Assembly: GCA_040772685.1 (NCBI GenBank)
Contig: JAXGXQ010000001.1
Coordinates: 62,001-126,000 of the forward strand
Origin: JAXGXQ01 sp040772685
GTDB lineage: Bacteria; Bacillota; Clostridia; Saccharofermentanales; UBA5734
Direction: 5' to 3'
DNA: 64,000 nt
Position 1 is the first letter of the stretch; each line of letters begins with the position of its first letter. Under the pieces are notes generated by a model. That model had not been told where the DNA came from. It did not search any database and was given only the letters and a program-made list of their open reading frames with translations. Position numbers and translations under genes: made by a program. Shown one piece after another: positions 1 to 8,120 of this stretch.

Positions 1-642
1 GGTGATTAGTACGCGGAAAGATTCATAATTTTGGTAGCTGCGGATCAGCGTTTCTTTTACTCCGTATTTGATCAGGAAAGTAGGGAAGCCGCGCACTCCG
101 TATTGCCTTACCAGCGACAAATCGCTTCTGAAGGCGTTTTCGGCACTGCCGTCAGCTATGCGCTCGAGAAATTTGCCCAGATCCAAACCAACTTCAGTTG
201 CCAGTTCAATCAACACTTCCTGCTGATTGGTCTGACGTGCCTCAGCAGCAGTAGCTTCACGAATCCGGCGTAAAAATTTATCGGCTAACTCCTGACTCTC
301 CATTTGAGCTGCTTTATAAGCTATGTTTTGCGGGTATGTCGACGGTTGTTCTGCCGAAAAGAGCCGGAAACCATCGGCGCGAACCGGCATGCCATGGCGT
401 TCAGATGCCTCCAGCCAATGTGCGGCAATGGAAATATTCGAACGCTCCGGGTCTCCACCGATCTGGTGGGCGCTGTCATAAAACTGTGTGATGTCCTCAA
501 CCAGGCCGCCCATCACGAAGCGGACTTTAAGCTGTTCACCATACCTAGCTTCGAGTGTGCGCAGCAACGGTTCGCTGCCCCAGCACCAGGTACAGACAGG
601 ATCAGTAAATTCAATTATTTCAACAATATTCTTATCAGCCAT
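1..642 (-). CDS. DsbA-family thiol oxidoreductase, 3' end outside window
   Basis: This ORF is open from an ATG at 642 to the window edge (214 codons), so the C-terminus is missing. The protein starts with a thioredoxin-fold strand and carries a C-T-W-C motif at residues 17-20 (context DPVCTWCWG). A RGFPTF segment near residue 193 fits the cis-Pro loop of DsbA-like folds. It resembles the FrnE/SpxH-like cytosolic branch (PF13743/PF01323) rather than a secreted DsbA, because there is no signal peptide. Likely roles are disulfide chemistry or, as for SpxH/YjbH, acting as a protease adaptor; the sequence does not separate these. The SD is AAGAAGG, about 8 nt before the ATG. It lies downstream of the L25 gene on the same strand but is separated from it by a strong terminator. 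Confidence 0.8.
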   Translation of the reverse strand, partial: MADKNIVEIIEFTDPVCTWCWGSEPLLRTLEARYGEQLKVRFVMGGLVEDITQFYDSAHQIGGDPERSNISIAAHWLEASERHGMPVRADGFRLFSAEQPSTYPQNIAYKAAQMESQELADKFLRRIREATAAEARQTNQQEVLIELATEVGLDLGKFLERIADGSAENAFRSDLSLVRQYGVRGFPTFLIKYGVKETLIRSYQNYESFRVLIT

Positions 643-860
643 AGTAGTTCGCCTTCTTTCGCGCAGACGCAGTCATTTGACTAAAACTATAATATGGCTC
701 AAAAAAAATGTCTGTTACCCTTGTATCAAAAGAATAATAACCGGCGAAAGTAATTGACGCAGTCCATCAAGGTTATCATACTGCCAGACTGTTGGAATAT
801 CTCGACTGATTAACAACAGCAACTGCGGATAGGATAGCTAACCTCTGCTTTGAAACACAA

Positions 861-890
861 AGGCGATTCGGTGCCAGCACCGAATCGCCT
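861..890 (-). terminator. Rho-independent terminator of the L25 gene
   Basis: A perfect 14-bp inverted repeat (861-874 pairs with 877-890) has a 2-nt loop. On the minus strand it is followed by TTTGTGTTTC. It lies 55 nt past the L25 stop codon and separates L25 from the DsbA-like gene. The rest of the 643-944 gap holds nothing else I can identify. Confidence 0.85.
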
Positions 891-944
891 GTTTTAACTC
901 TTAACAAGTCAGCTTGAACCAGCTGCTCCAGCTAATGTTGATGA

Positions 945-1565
945 TTAGTCGTTCTCTTTGCTTTCAGCAACAGTTTCGACTGCTGAAGCATCAACAACTT
1001 CGCTTTCAACATCTGCCTCTTCCATACGGCGAGCCTGTTTGACCACAGCGTAGATTTCATCTTCAGCATCCTGCAGTTCAAGTCCTGCAGGCAGATTAAG
1101 TTCCTCTGGGGTAATTGTACTGTCAGCTTCACGCCCGGTCAGATCAACAGCGATATGGTTGGGCATGTCAGCAGGCTTACCGGCAACTGTAACTTCAGCC
1201 TTAACGATTGTCAGCAGCAAGTCTCTGTATTCCAAATCCTCGCGGTTGTGATAAGTGATTGGCAGCGCCAGTCTAATGGATTCATCCTGCCTGACAAGCT
1301 GAATAGCGACATGAACAATGCTGCTGTCCACAGGATTACGTTGGATTTCCTTGATAAATCCTACAGATTCCGTGCCATCCATACTTACCCGCAGCTTGGC
1401 ACTCGGACCTTGCTGGGAAACCAGTTTCTTCAGAGGACCTGCTTCAAACTGGACAGAAAATGAGGTTGTATCACTCGAATTGAGAACACCTGGAATAAAT
1501 CCTTCACGGCGAAGCTGTTTCGGTTTTCCGGTTCTGTTTTGGGCTAATAGTGTTGTTTCTTTCAT
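945..1565 (-). CDS. rplY: 50S ribosomal protein L25, general stress (CTC) type
   Basis: This 206-residue protein binds 5S rRNA in the large ribosomal subunit. Residues about 1-90 form the L25 domain (early motif NRTGKPKQLRREGFIPGVL, with the usual R-x-G-x-x-P-G-V-x-Y/N region). Residues about 95-180 form the TL5/CTC beta domain (EELNLPAGLELQD near its end). An acidic, Ala/Val-rich tail follows, as is common in the long CTC form. The length matches the roughly 200-220 residues usual for CTC proteins, against about 95 for E. coli L25. The start at 1565 has an AAAGGAG SD 5-6 nt upstream. It is monocistronic, followed by a strong terminator. Confidence 0.93.
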   Translation of the reverse strand: MKETTLLAQNRTGKPKQLRREGFIPGVLNSSDTTSFSVQFEAGPLKKLVSQQGPSAKLRVSMDGTESVGFIKEIQRNPVDSSIVHVAIQLVRQDESIRLALPITYHNREDLEYRDLLLTIVKAEVTVAGKPADMPNHIAVDLTGREADSTITPEELNLPAGLELQDAEDEIYAVVKQARRMEEADVESEVVDASAVETVAESKEND

Positions 1566-1762
1566 AAAAGAACTCCTTTGCTTTTTATGATGTCCGCTTA
1601 TCGGCGTGCCGGAGCGGCGTGAAAACGAAAATGCACAAATTGTTCTGAATAATCAGCCAGAACAAGGTATGTTGTAATCAGGTGACCCTATGCATTACCT
1701 CTTAATTATACACAAAAACAAAATATTTATTTTAATTTGCGAAACTGATCATTTTTCGAATT

Positions 1763-1776
1763 TTGATTCAGGTCAA
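1763..1776 (+). promoter_or_regulatory. FNR/CRP-family box upstream of ric
   Basis: TTGATTCAGGTCAA matches the FNR consensus TTGAT-N4-ATCAA at 9 of 10 positions. Its centre (1769.5) is about 41.5 bp upstream of a start predicted near 1811 from a TAGAAT -10-like hexamer at 1799-1804. That is the spacing of a class II activated promoter. It drives ric and probably the ATPase gene behind it. Confidence 0.6.
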
Positions 1777-1866
1777 ATTAATAATCCGGAAGCTTTGTTA
1801 GAATTGGATCAGGTTGAAAAATCGGATAAAAAATCCGATATAAATAAAAGAAAGCAGGGAAGAAAA

Positions 1867-2166
1867 ATGTCAGATAAAACATTTAATGAAGCAGTAAAAA
1901 AACACTTTAAAACCTTGAAGCAGTTTGTACCGATTGTTGACCGTGTACACGGTGCGCATCATCCGGAGTTTCATGAAGTGAAAAATCAATTTGAAGCAAT
2001 GGCAGCTAAAATTGAGGCCGCAGGAAACACTAAACCAGAGTTGGCGGCTGAGTTCGGCAAGCTTAGAGAAGTGAGCTCAAACTACACTGTACCCGGAGAC
2101 GTCTGCGAAAGCTATGAAGCCGTATACAACATGCTGGCAGAGCTTGACGAAGCATATCAGTCATAA
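1867..2166 (+). CDS. ric: Stand-alone Ric-type di-iron domain protein (Fe-S cluster repair family)
   Basis: This 99-residue protein resembles the short clostridial Ric proteins related to the hemerythrin-like part of YtfE/ScdA, which help repair iron-sulfur clusters damaged by nitrosative or oxidative stress. Visible motifs are DRVHGAHHPEF (residues 25-35), then KLREVSSNYTVPGDVCESYEAVYNML in two recognisable blocks. It has neither the N-terminal ScdA cysteine domain nor the C-terminal His-rich segment of full-length YtfE, so its metal ligands are incomplete by comparison. The ATG at 1867 follows AGGGAAG by 5 nt; the longer upstream reading has no SD and AT-rich codons. An FNR-type box lies upstream. 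The metal ATPase begins 64 nt downstream, probably in the same transcript. Confidence 0.75.
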   Translation: MSDKTFNEAVKKHFKTLKQFVPIVDRVHGAHHPEFHEVKNQFEAMAAKIEAAGNTKPELAAEFGKLREVSSNYTVPGDVCESYEAVYNMLAELDEAYQS

Positions 2167-2230
2167 TCAAGTTACCAATTCGAGCCGCTTGGAGATGAGA
2201 AAGAGAAGATATAGGGAGGGGATGGTTGAT

Positions 2231-4084
2231 ATGCAAAGGTTCTTCTTAACCAGAAAAAATCAAATTACACTTATCAACGGTATATTAATCGCAGCTGGAT
2301 TTGCAAGCAAATGGTTTTTGAAAAATGAGGCTTTCTTTGAAATCGCGCTCATTATCGCCTCGGTGCTGGGGGTTATCCCGATCGCCATCCAGGCTTATCA
2401 GGCATTAAGAGTCAAAGTTGTCAGTATTGATGTTCTGGTGACTATTGCCGTGCTTGGCGCTTTCCTGATTCGGAACTTTGAAGAATCTGCGATTGTTACC
2501 TTCCTTTTCCTGTTCGGCGCTTATCTTGAACAACGGACTTTGAATCAGACTCGCTCCGCGATTAAGGAGCTGACAGAAATGGCTCCTGAAAGCGCTTTGA
2601 AGCAGCAGGAAAACGGCGAGTTTGTCGAGGTGGAAGTCGATGAAGTTGATGTAGGGGACATCTTGTTGGTTAAAACCGGCGCCAAAGTGCCTGTTGACGG
2701 CACGGTACTAAGCGGCGAAGGCCATATCAATGAAGCCAGCATTACCGGTGAATCATTGCCGGTAAGCAAGGAGCCGGGGTCTCAGGTATTTGCCGGTACA
2801 ATTCTGGAAAACGGCACTCTTCAATTGACTGCTGACAGGGTTGGCGAAGACACAACTTTTGGTAAAATCATTGAACTTGTTGAAGAAGCACAGGATTCAA
2901 AATCGGAAGCTGAGCGCTTTATTGACCGCTTCTCCAAATACTACACCCCCGCTGTTCTTGTTTTGGCAATTATTGTCTGGCTCGTCTCCAGAAATATTGA
3001 GCTGGCGATTACGATTCTCGTTCTGGGCTGCCCTGGCGCCCTGGTTATCGGGGTACCTGTTTCCAATGTCGCGGGGATCGGCAACGGCGCCAAACATGGT
3101 GTTTTGCTTAAAGGCAGTGAAGTAATTAATGATTTCAGCCGGGTTGATACAATTGTTTTTGACAAAACCGGTACTTTGACAATCGGTAATCCTAAAGTCG
3201 CTGACAAGGTCATATACTCGGATGACATTGACGAGGTTCGTGCTTACGTTTCCAGTGTTGAAAAGGAATCCGACCACCCTCTGGCCAAGGCAGTTGTTGA
3301 ATATATAGGTGAAGTAAAGAATTATCCGGTTGAAAAAACCGACGTAGTTAAAGGCGGCGGCATCGTTGCCTATGTCGAAGGACGCCGTGTGGCTGTAGGC
3401 AATGTCGCTTTAATGGATAAGGAAAACGTGCATCTTTCAGACCAGGCTAAAGCGGATATCGCCGGCTTTGAGGCTAAGGGCAACTCGCTGATCCTGACTT
3501 CGGTCGACGGTGAACTGAAAGCACTGCTGGGAATTCGCGACCAGATTCGCCCGGGTGTTAAAGCAGACCTGCAGAAACTGAAAAAACTTGGAGTTAAAAA
3601 CCTTGTGGTTCTCTCTGGTGACAACCAGGGTACAGTCGACTTAGTGGCTGCAGAACTCGGACTTACTGAAGCGCACGGTCACATGCTGCCGGAACACAAA
3701 GCAGCCTATATTAAGGATCTGCAGGAAAAAGGCCATATTGTTGCTTTTGTTGGCGACGGTGTGAATGACAGTCCTTCGCTGGCTCTGGCCCATATTGGCA
3801 TCGCCATGGGCAGCGGAACCGACGTGGCGATTGAAACCTCAGACGTGGTATTGATGAATTCCGACTTCAGCCGGTTGCCGCATGCACTGGGTCTGACAAA
3901 GGCAACTGCCGGAAATATGCTGCAGAACATCATAATAGCTGTCGGCGTCGTGCTGGTATTGCTGGCAAGTGTGTTCTTCAGTGACTGGATGAACATGTCG
4001 ATCGGCATGCTGGTCCATGAAGGCAGTATCCTGGTTGTTATTCTAAACGGAATGAGGCTGCTGAGTTACCGCTTACGCGCCTAA
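2231..4084 (+). CDS. P1B-type heavy-metal translocating ATPase with CPG transmembrane motif
   Basis: This 617-residue membrane pump should export a soft or transition metal using ATP. P-type signatures are present: TGES in the actuator domain (EASITGESLPVSK), the phosphorylated Asp in DKTGTLT, an HP motif of P1B pumps (SDHPLAK) and the hinge GDGVNDSP. The metal-site motif in the sixth helix reads C-P-G (LGCPGALVIG), where CPC, CPH or SPC is usual, so the transported metal cannot be assigned. The N-terminus starts directly with membrane helices and has no HMA domain; a separate HMA protein is encoded just downstream. ATG 2231 is preferred over in-frame ATG 2222 because the AGGGAGGGG SD ends 9 nt before it. 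Confidence 0.92.
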   Translation: MQRFFLTRKNQITLINGILIAAGFASKWFLKNEAFFEIALIIASVLGVIPIAIQAYQALRVKVVSIDVLVTIAVLGAFLIRNFEESAIVTFLFLFGAYLEQRTLNQTRSAIKELTEMAPESALKQQENGEFVEVEVDEVDVGDILLVKTGAKVPVDGTVLSGEGHINEASITGESLPVSKEPGSQVFAGTILENGTLQLTADRVGEDTTFGKIIELVEEAQDSKSEAERFIDRFSKYYTPAVLVLAIIVWLVSRNIELAITILVLGCPGALVIGVPVSNVAGIGNGAKHGVLLKGSEVINDFSRVDTIVFDKTGTLTIGNPKVADKVIYSDDIDEVRAYVSSVEKESDHPLAKAVVEYIGEVKNYPVEKTDVVKGGGIVAYVEGRRVAVGNVALMDKENVHLSDQAKADIAGFEAKGNSLILTSVDGELKALLGIRDQIRPGVKADLQKLKKLGVKNLVVLSGDNQGTVDLVAAELGLTEAHGHMLPEHKAAYIKDLQEKGHIVAFVGDGVNDSPSLALAHIGIAMGSGTDVAIETSDVVLMNSDFSRLPHALGLTKATAGNMLQNIIIAVGVVLVLLASVFFSDWMNMSIGMLVHEGSILVVILNGMRLLSYRLRA

Positions 4085-4110
4085 GCCGGTATAAACTGAA
4101 AACAGCAAAT

Positions 4111-4124
4111 TTGATCTGCATCAA
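4111..4124 (+). promoter_or_regulatory. Perfect FNR-type box before the HMA gene
   Basis: TTGATCTGCATCAA is an exact match to TTGAT-N4-ATCAA. A TATCAT hexamer at 4146-4151 would place transcription start near 4158, that is, with the box centred about -41. This is the textbook class II arrangement for an FNR/CRP-family activator. The ric gene has a similar box, so the two ends of this metal module may share a regulator. Confidence 0.72.
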
Positions 4125-4203
4125 AGTAAGATACAACGCCATGAGCTATCATTATGGTAGTAAAGCGAATTAACGTGAAGCAAAAGTAAAGGAGCGATTT
4201 TAT

Positions 4204-4437
4204 ATGCAAAAAGCGACAATTCAACTAGAAGCCCTGGCATGCCCGTCATGCATCCAGAAAATCGAGGCCGCGGTAAGAGCTCTTGAAGGTATTGATAAGG
4301 AAAGTCTGAATGTGCTATTTAACTCCAGCAAAGTAAAAGTAAATTTTGATGATGAGAAACTCTCACTCAAGGACATTGAAGACGCGATCACCAAAATGGG
4401 TTACGAAGTCAAAAAATCTACAGTGAAAGCTCTGTAA
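4204..4437 (+). CDS. HMA-domain metal-binding protein (CopZ-like)
   Basis: This 77-residue cytosolic protein is a single heavy-metal-associated domain. The metal site is CPSC (residues 14-17, context ALACPSCIQKIE) and the fold pattern beta-alpha-beta-beta-alpha-beta is evident, ending with MGYEVKK. The usual HMA motif is GMxCxxC; here the residues before the first Cys are ALA. It most likely delivers metal to, or senses metal for, the ATPase encoded 119 nt upstream, which lacks its own HMA domain. It has its own FNR-type promoter. The ATG follows AAAGGAG with good spacing. A terminator lies about 30 nt downstream. Confidence 0.88.
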   Translation: MQKATIQLEALACPSCIQKIEAAVRALEGIDKESLNVLFNSSKVKVNFDDEKLSLKDIEDAITKMGYEVKKSTVKAL

Positions 4438-4464
4438 ACAGTTAAAACAGTTAAGCTGAAACAG

Positions 4465-4509
4465 CCAGCCTTTAGTCGGATCCGGATCCAGCAAGAGGCT
4501 GGTTTTTGT
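4465..4509 (+). terminator. Rho-independent terminator after the HMA gene
   Basis: CCAGCCT (4465-4471) pairs with AGGCTGG (4496-4502). The loop contains a GGATCCGGATCC palindrome, and a T-rich tail TTTTTGTTGTT follows. Confidence 0.7.
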
Positions 4510-4612
4510 TGTTATTGAAAAGTTAACATTTTAGTCAAAAAGTGTTCTTAACGGTTTTGATATCATGTAATTAAGTTAAGATCATTTGCTGACTCAAGTT
4601 GAGGGAGTAGTT

Positions 4613-5659
4613 GTGATTTCGGCAGATTTCAAAAAGATACTCCAATATACTGGTAATCCTGACCAGGTCTTCTTTGCCCAGCGGCTGCGCTTAAGCGAAG
4701 GGAAGGCAGAAGGACTTGATGTTATTGATGTGGATAACGGCGCCGGTCTTCGCTTTTGGGTTTTACCGGGACGCTGTCTCGATATCGGACGACTAAGCCT
4801 GAACGGCATCAACGTTTCTTTCCTTAGCAAAGCCGGCTTTACCAATGCCGCTTACTATGAACCACAAGGCATGGCCGGGCTGAACACATTTGCGCCCGGT
4901 TTTTTAACGACTTGCGGTCTGCGCAATTCCGGACTCCCCAATATTGCCGATGGCGAAGAATTCGGCTTTCACGGCAGAATCGGGCAAACCCCTGCCGCTT
5001 CTGTATCAATTAAGCGTGATTTGACTGCTGAAAAACCATATATCAGCATTTCCGGCCGCGTCAACGAAGGCCGGCTGTTTGGCGCTTGTCTGGAAATGGT
5101 ACGCACACTGACAATCTTTTATGGTGAAAACAGACTGGAGATTGAGGATAAAATCACAAATCTGGCAGCGTTACCTGAAGATATTATGATGCTGTACCAT
5201 TTCAATTTGGGGTACCCGTTCTTAACTGAAAATGCCCGCTTTTTTACTTCTCATCAATATGAAAAACCGGTAGATGCCAATGCTGCTGCCTGGGAGGCAC
5301 AGCGGCTGCAGTTCAAAAAACCTGTTGCCGGGATGCCGGAAAACTGTTTTTATTACAAACAAAAACGCAATTCATCCGGTGATGCCTTTGCTGCCTGCGT
5401 CAGTGAAGCTGCCGGTTTTGGTGTTAAAATCAGCACTTCGCCGGAAGAACTGCCTTTGCTGTGCAACTGGCACAGCTGGGCTGCGGGCGATTATGTGATG
5501 GGCATCGAACCCTGCACCTGTTATGGTGACGGCCGGGCTGAGCATCAAAAACGCGGGCAGATGATCAATCTCGCTCCATATGAAACCCGCAGACACCTTG
5601 TCACAATAAGTTTTCCAGATCTGAATGAATGTCATCGGCTTGCCGCGAGTGTTGAATAA
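4613..5659 (+). CDS. DUF4432 family aldose-1-epimerase-like protein
   Basis: This 348-residue protein looks like the DUF4432 branch of the galactose-mutarotase superfamily. It is rich in beta strands, with features such as LPGRCLDIGRL near the N-terminus, FAPGFLTTCGLRNSG, EFGFHGRIGQTPA and a late GIEPCTCYGDGR. Members are thought to handle sugar anomers, but substrates are mostly unknown. The GTG at 4613 is taken as start because GAGGGAG ends 5 nt before it; the frame is open back to a TTG at 4586 that has no SD. It is first in a run of sugar-metabolism genes, though a 173-nt gap separates it from the next one. The gap holds no clear terminator. Confidence 0.8.
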   Translation: MISADFKKILQYTGNPDQVFFAQRLRLSEGKAEGLDVIDVDNGAGLRFWVLPGRCLDIGRLSLNGINVSFLSKAGFTNAAYYEPQGMAGLNTFAPGFLTTCGLRNSGLPNIADGEEFGFHGRIGQTPAASVSIKRDLTAEKPYISISGRVNEGRLFGACLEMVRTLTIFYGENRLEIEDKITNLAALPEDIMMLYHFNLGYPFLTENARFFTSHQYEKPVDANAAAWEAQRLQFKKPVAGMPENCFYYKQKRNSSGDAFAACVSEAAGFGVKISTSPEELPLLCNWHSWAAGDYVMGIEPCTCYGDGRAEHQKRGQMINLAPYETRRHLVTISFPDLNECHRLAASVE

Positions 5660-5832
5660 AGCTTGCGGTTTTATTTTTTAGAAACCAGTTATTTAAGCAA
5701 GGTAAGGAGAAATCAAATCATTAAGAATGTAGTTTGTAAGTGCTGTTGAAAATTAAAAGAGCTGATGTGCAAAAACGATCTGTCCGGTGTATCTATGTTG
5801 TAGCTTAAGCATTATAAACAAGGAGAAATTTC

Positions 5833-6813
5833 ATGAAACTTGGTGTGTTGACAGCTCTATACAGTGACAGAAGTCTGGCCGAAACCCTTGCTTTGCTGGA
5901 TAAAAAGGGTATACAGGCAGTAGAACTTGGCGCCGGCGGGGTTGTGGGTTCAGCTCATTGCGATCCGGATGTTTTGTTGAACAATGAACAGGAACTGCAA
6001 AAATTCAAGGATACATTCAAGCCTTACGAAATTATAATTTCAGCTCTTGCCTGTCATGAAAACGTTCTGCATCCCAACGAGGAACTGCGTAAAAAATTTA
6101 CAACCCAACTGAAAAATAACATTCTGCTGGCGGAAAAACTGGGTGTTCCTGTTGTAAATAATTTTTCCGGCTGCCCCGGCGAGCCAGGCGGTAAATACCC
6201 AAACTGGATTGTCCAGCCCTGGCCGGAAGATTTTGAACGGCTCTATGAATGGCAATGGGAAAAGGAACTCATTCCGTACTGGAAAGAAATGGGTCAGTTT
6301 GCTGCTGATCATGGTGTAAAAGTTGCTTTGGAGATGCATCCCGGCTTTTCTGTCTACAATCCGGAAACAGTACTAAAGTTGCGCAACGCAACACATCCTT
6401 CTATCGGCTGCAATTTTGATCCTTCCAATATTGTCTGGCAGGATATTGATGTACCTACGGCACTTAGAGAGCTCAAGGATTGTATTTTCCATTTCCATGC
6501 CAAGGACAGCATCGAAGTCCGCCGCAACATTGCAAAGAACGGCCGTCTGGACGCGAAAAACTACAATAAGTACAAGGCTGACCGTCAGTGGCTCTTCCGC
6601 ACTGTCGGCTATGGACATGATGAGTTCTACTGGAAGCAGATCATGTCCACCCTGGTTGATATCGGATATGACTATGTCATATCCATAGAGCATGAGGATA
6701 CTTATATGTCGCAGGACGAAGGTCTTGATAAAGCCGTTGCCTTCCTCAAAAATGTGATCATATTCGAAAAAGCGGGCGAAATGACCTGGGCAAACGTAGA
6801 TCGTGCCGACTGA
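5833..6813 (+). CDS. Sugar phosphate isomerase/epimerase family protein (xylose-isomerase-like TIM barrel)
   Basis: This 326-residue cytosolic protein belongs to the AP-endonuclease-2 / xylose-isomerase-like TIM-barrel family. Probable metal ligands lie in ALEMHPGF (Glu), CNFDPSNIVW (Asp), FHFHAKD (His/Asp) and SIEHED near the C-terminus. Relatives isomerise or epimerise keto-sugars, inosose or hydroxypyruvate, or act on 3-keto-glycosides; the exact reaction cannot be read from the sequence. AAGGAG lies about 8 nt before the ATG. The dehydrogenase of the next gene is a very common partner: together they suggest oxidation of a sugar followed by isomerisation or C-O cleavage of the keto product. 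Confidence 0.88.
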   Translation: MKLGVLTALYSDRSLAETLALLDKKGIQAVELGAGGVVGSAHCDPDVLLNNEQELQKFKDTFKPYEIIISALACHENVLHPNEELRKKFTTQLKNNILLAEKLGVPVVNNFSGCPGEPGGKYPNWIVQPWPEDFERLYEWQWEKELIPYWKEMGQFAADHGVKVALEMHPGFSVYNPETVLKLRNATHPSIGCNFDPSNIVWQDIDVPTALRELKDCIFHFHAKDSIEVRRNIAKNGRLDAKNYNKYKADRQWLFRTVGYGHDEFYWKQIMSTLVDIGYDYVISIEHEDTYMSQDEGLDKAVAFLKNVIIFEKAGEMTWANVDRAD

Positions 6814-6870
6814 GAGCGGAAACCAGACGCTGCCTCTGGTTATCTGGAATAAAGCAAGGAGACCAAAGCG

Positions 6871-7962
6871 ATGTTGAAGTATGGTATCGTTGGGGCCGGC
6901 AAAGGTTCGTTTATTGCTGATGTGCACATCCGTGGCATTGACGCGACCAACAAGGCCAAGCTGGTTGCAGGCTGCTTTTCCCGTAATCCGGAAAATAACA
7001 AGGCAAGCGGTGAAGCTCGGGGCTTGGCCGAAGACCGGATTTATCCCGATGCTCTGTCAATGGCTGTCGGTGAAAGTGCCCGGGAAGACGGCATCGATTT
7101 CGTGGTTATTACAACACCTAATGTCTTTCATTACGAAATGGCCAAAGCTTTCTTAAATGCCGGGATCAATGTTTCTTCCGATAAACCAGTTACTATTGAT
7201 GAAGCGGAGGCCAAAGAACTGCAGGAACTGGCAGCTGCAAAGGGGCTGAAGTTCTGTGTCACTTTCACCTATGCAGGCTACCCGATTCTGCAGCATGCCA
7301 GGGAAATAATCCGTCGCGGAGATTTGGGCGATATTATCATGGTTATGGGTGAATATGTTCAGGATTGGCTGGCGGGAAATACCGGCATCGCGCCCTGGCG
7401 GACCGACCCCAATTTCACAGGGCGCATGAACAGTATTTCGGATATTGGCTCGCACGTAATGTTCACAGTGAATTTCCTGACAGGTCTGGAAGTTGCCAAA
7501 GTCTGTACAGTCCTGGATAACGAGGGTTATCAGACAGATGTCAACTCCAGCATTCTCTTAAAGTACGACAATGAAGCCACTGGCATGTACTGGGCCAGCC
7601 AGATAGCGCATGGCAACGATAACGGCATTCGCATCCGCATTTATGGCACTAAAGGCTCGATTGAGTGGCGCAATGAAGATGCTGAGCGCTTCCAGCTTAC
7701 GCTCGAAAGCAAACCGCCGATGATAATATCCAAGGGACGCAGCTATAAAGCGGAACTCCCCTTTGACAGCGCAGGGCGTTTGCCTGCGGGGCATCACGAA
7801 GGATTGTATTACAGCTTCGCCAACATCTATGGGCCTTTTATTGATGATATCAAGGGAGAGGGCGGGGCCTACTACCCGAATATTGACGATGGTGTGCGGG
7901 TAATGCATTGGTTGGACAAATGCTATGATTCCAATCAAAAGCAAACCTGGGTGGAACTCTGA
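6871..7962 (+). CDS. Gfo/Idh/MocA family oxidoreductase
   Basis: This 363-residue NAD(P)-dependent sugar dehydrogenase has an N-terminal Rossmann fold (YGIVGAGKGSFIADVH; residues 4-19) and the signature region SSDKPVTIDEAEAKEL, in which the Lys of D-K-P (residue about 109) is the family's catalytic or cofactor-contacting residue. The C-terminal alpha/beta domain includes WRTDPNFTGRMNSISDIGSH, where the family's catalytic Asp/His occurs. Likely substrates are a cyclic polyol, a sugar or a glycoside. It follows the TIM-barrel gene by 57 nt with an AAGGAG SD, and the two are probably cotranscribed. Confidence 0.9.
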   Translation: MLKYGIVGAGKGSFIADVHIRGIDATNKAKLVAGCFSRNPENNKASGEARGLAEDRIYPDALSMAVGESAREDGIDFVVITTPNVFHYEMAKAFLNAGINVSSDKPVTIDEAEAKELQELAAAKGLKFCVTFTYAGYPILQHAREIIRRGDLGDIIMVMGEYVQDWLAGNTGIAPWRTDPNFTGRMNSISDIGSHVMFTVNFLTGLEVAKVCTVLDNEGYQTDVNSSILLKYDNEATGMYWASQIAHGNDNGIRIRIYGTKGSIEWRNEDAERFQLTLESKPPMIISKGRSYKAELPFDSAGRLPAGHHEGLYYSFANIYGPFIDDIKGEGGAYYPNIDDGVRVMHWLDKCYDSNQKQTWVEL

Positions 7963-8120
7963 AATAAAAATTGTTGTGATCAATTTACTGATTTGTGATT
8001 CGTGTCTGAGCTGCCGGTTTTCAAAAAAATCGGCAGTCTCAGATACAATATCGTAATGGCATTTATTTTGGCTAAATACGAGCCGCCAATAGTATGACAG
8101 TCGAAGGCAAGGAGGCAGGC

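Noticed and set aside
2897..3277. Antisense ORFs inside the metal ATPase
   Set aside because: They are shadows of a well-conserved gene and have no start signals.
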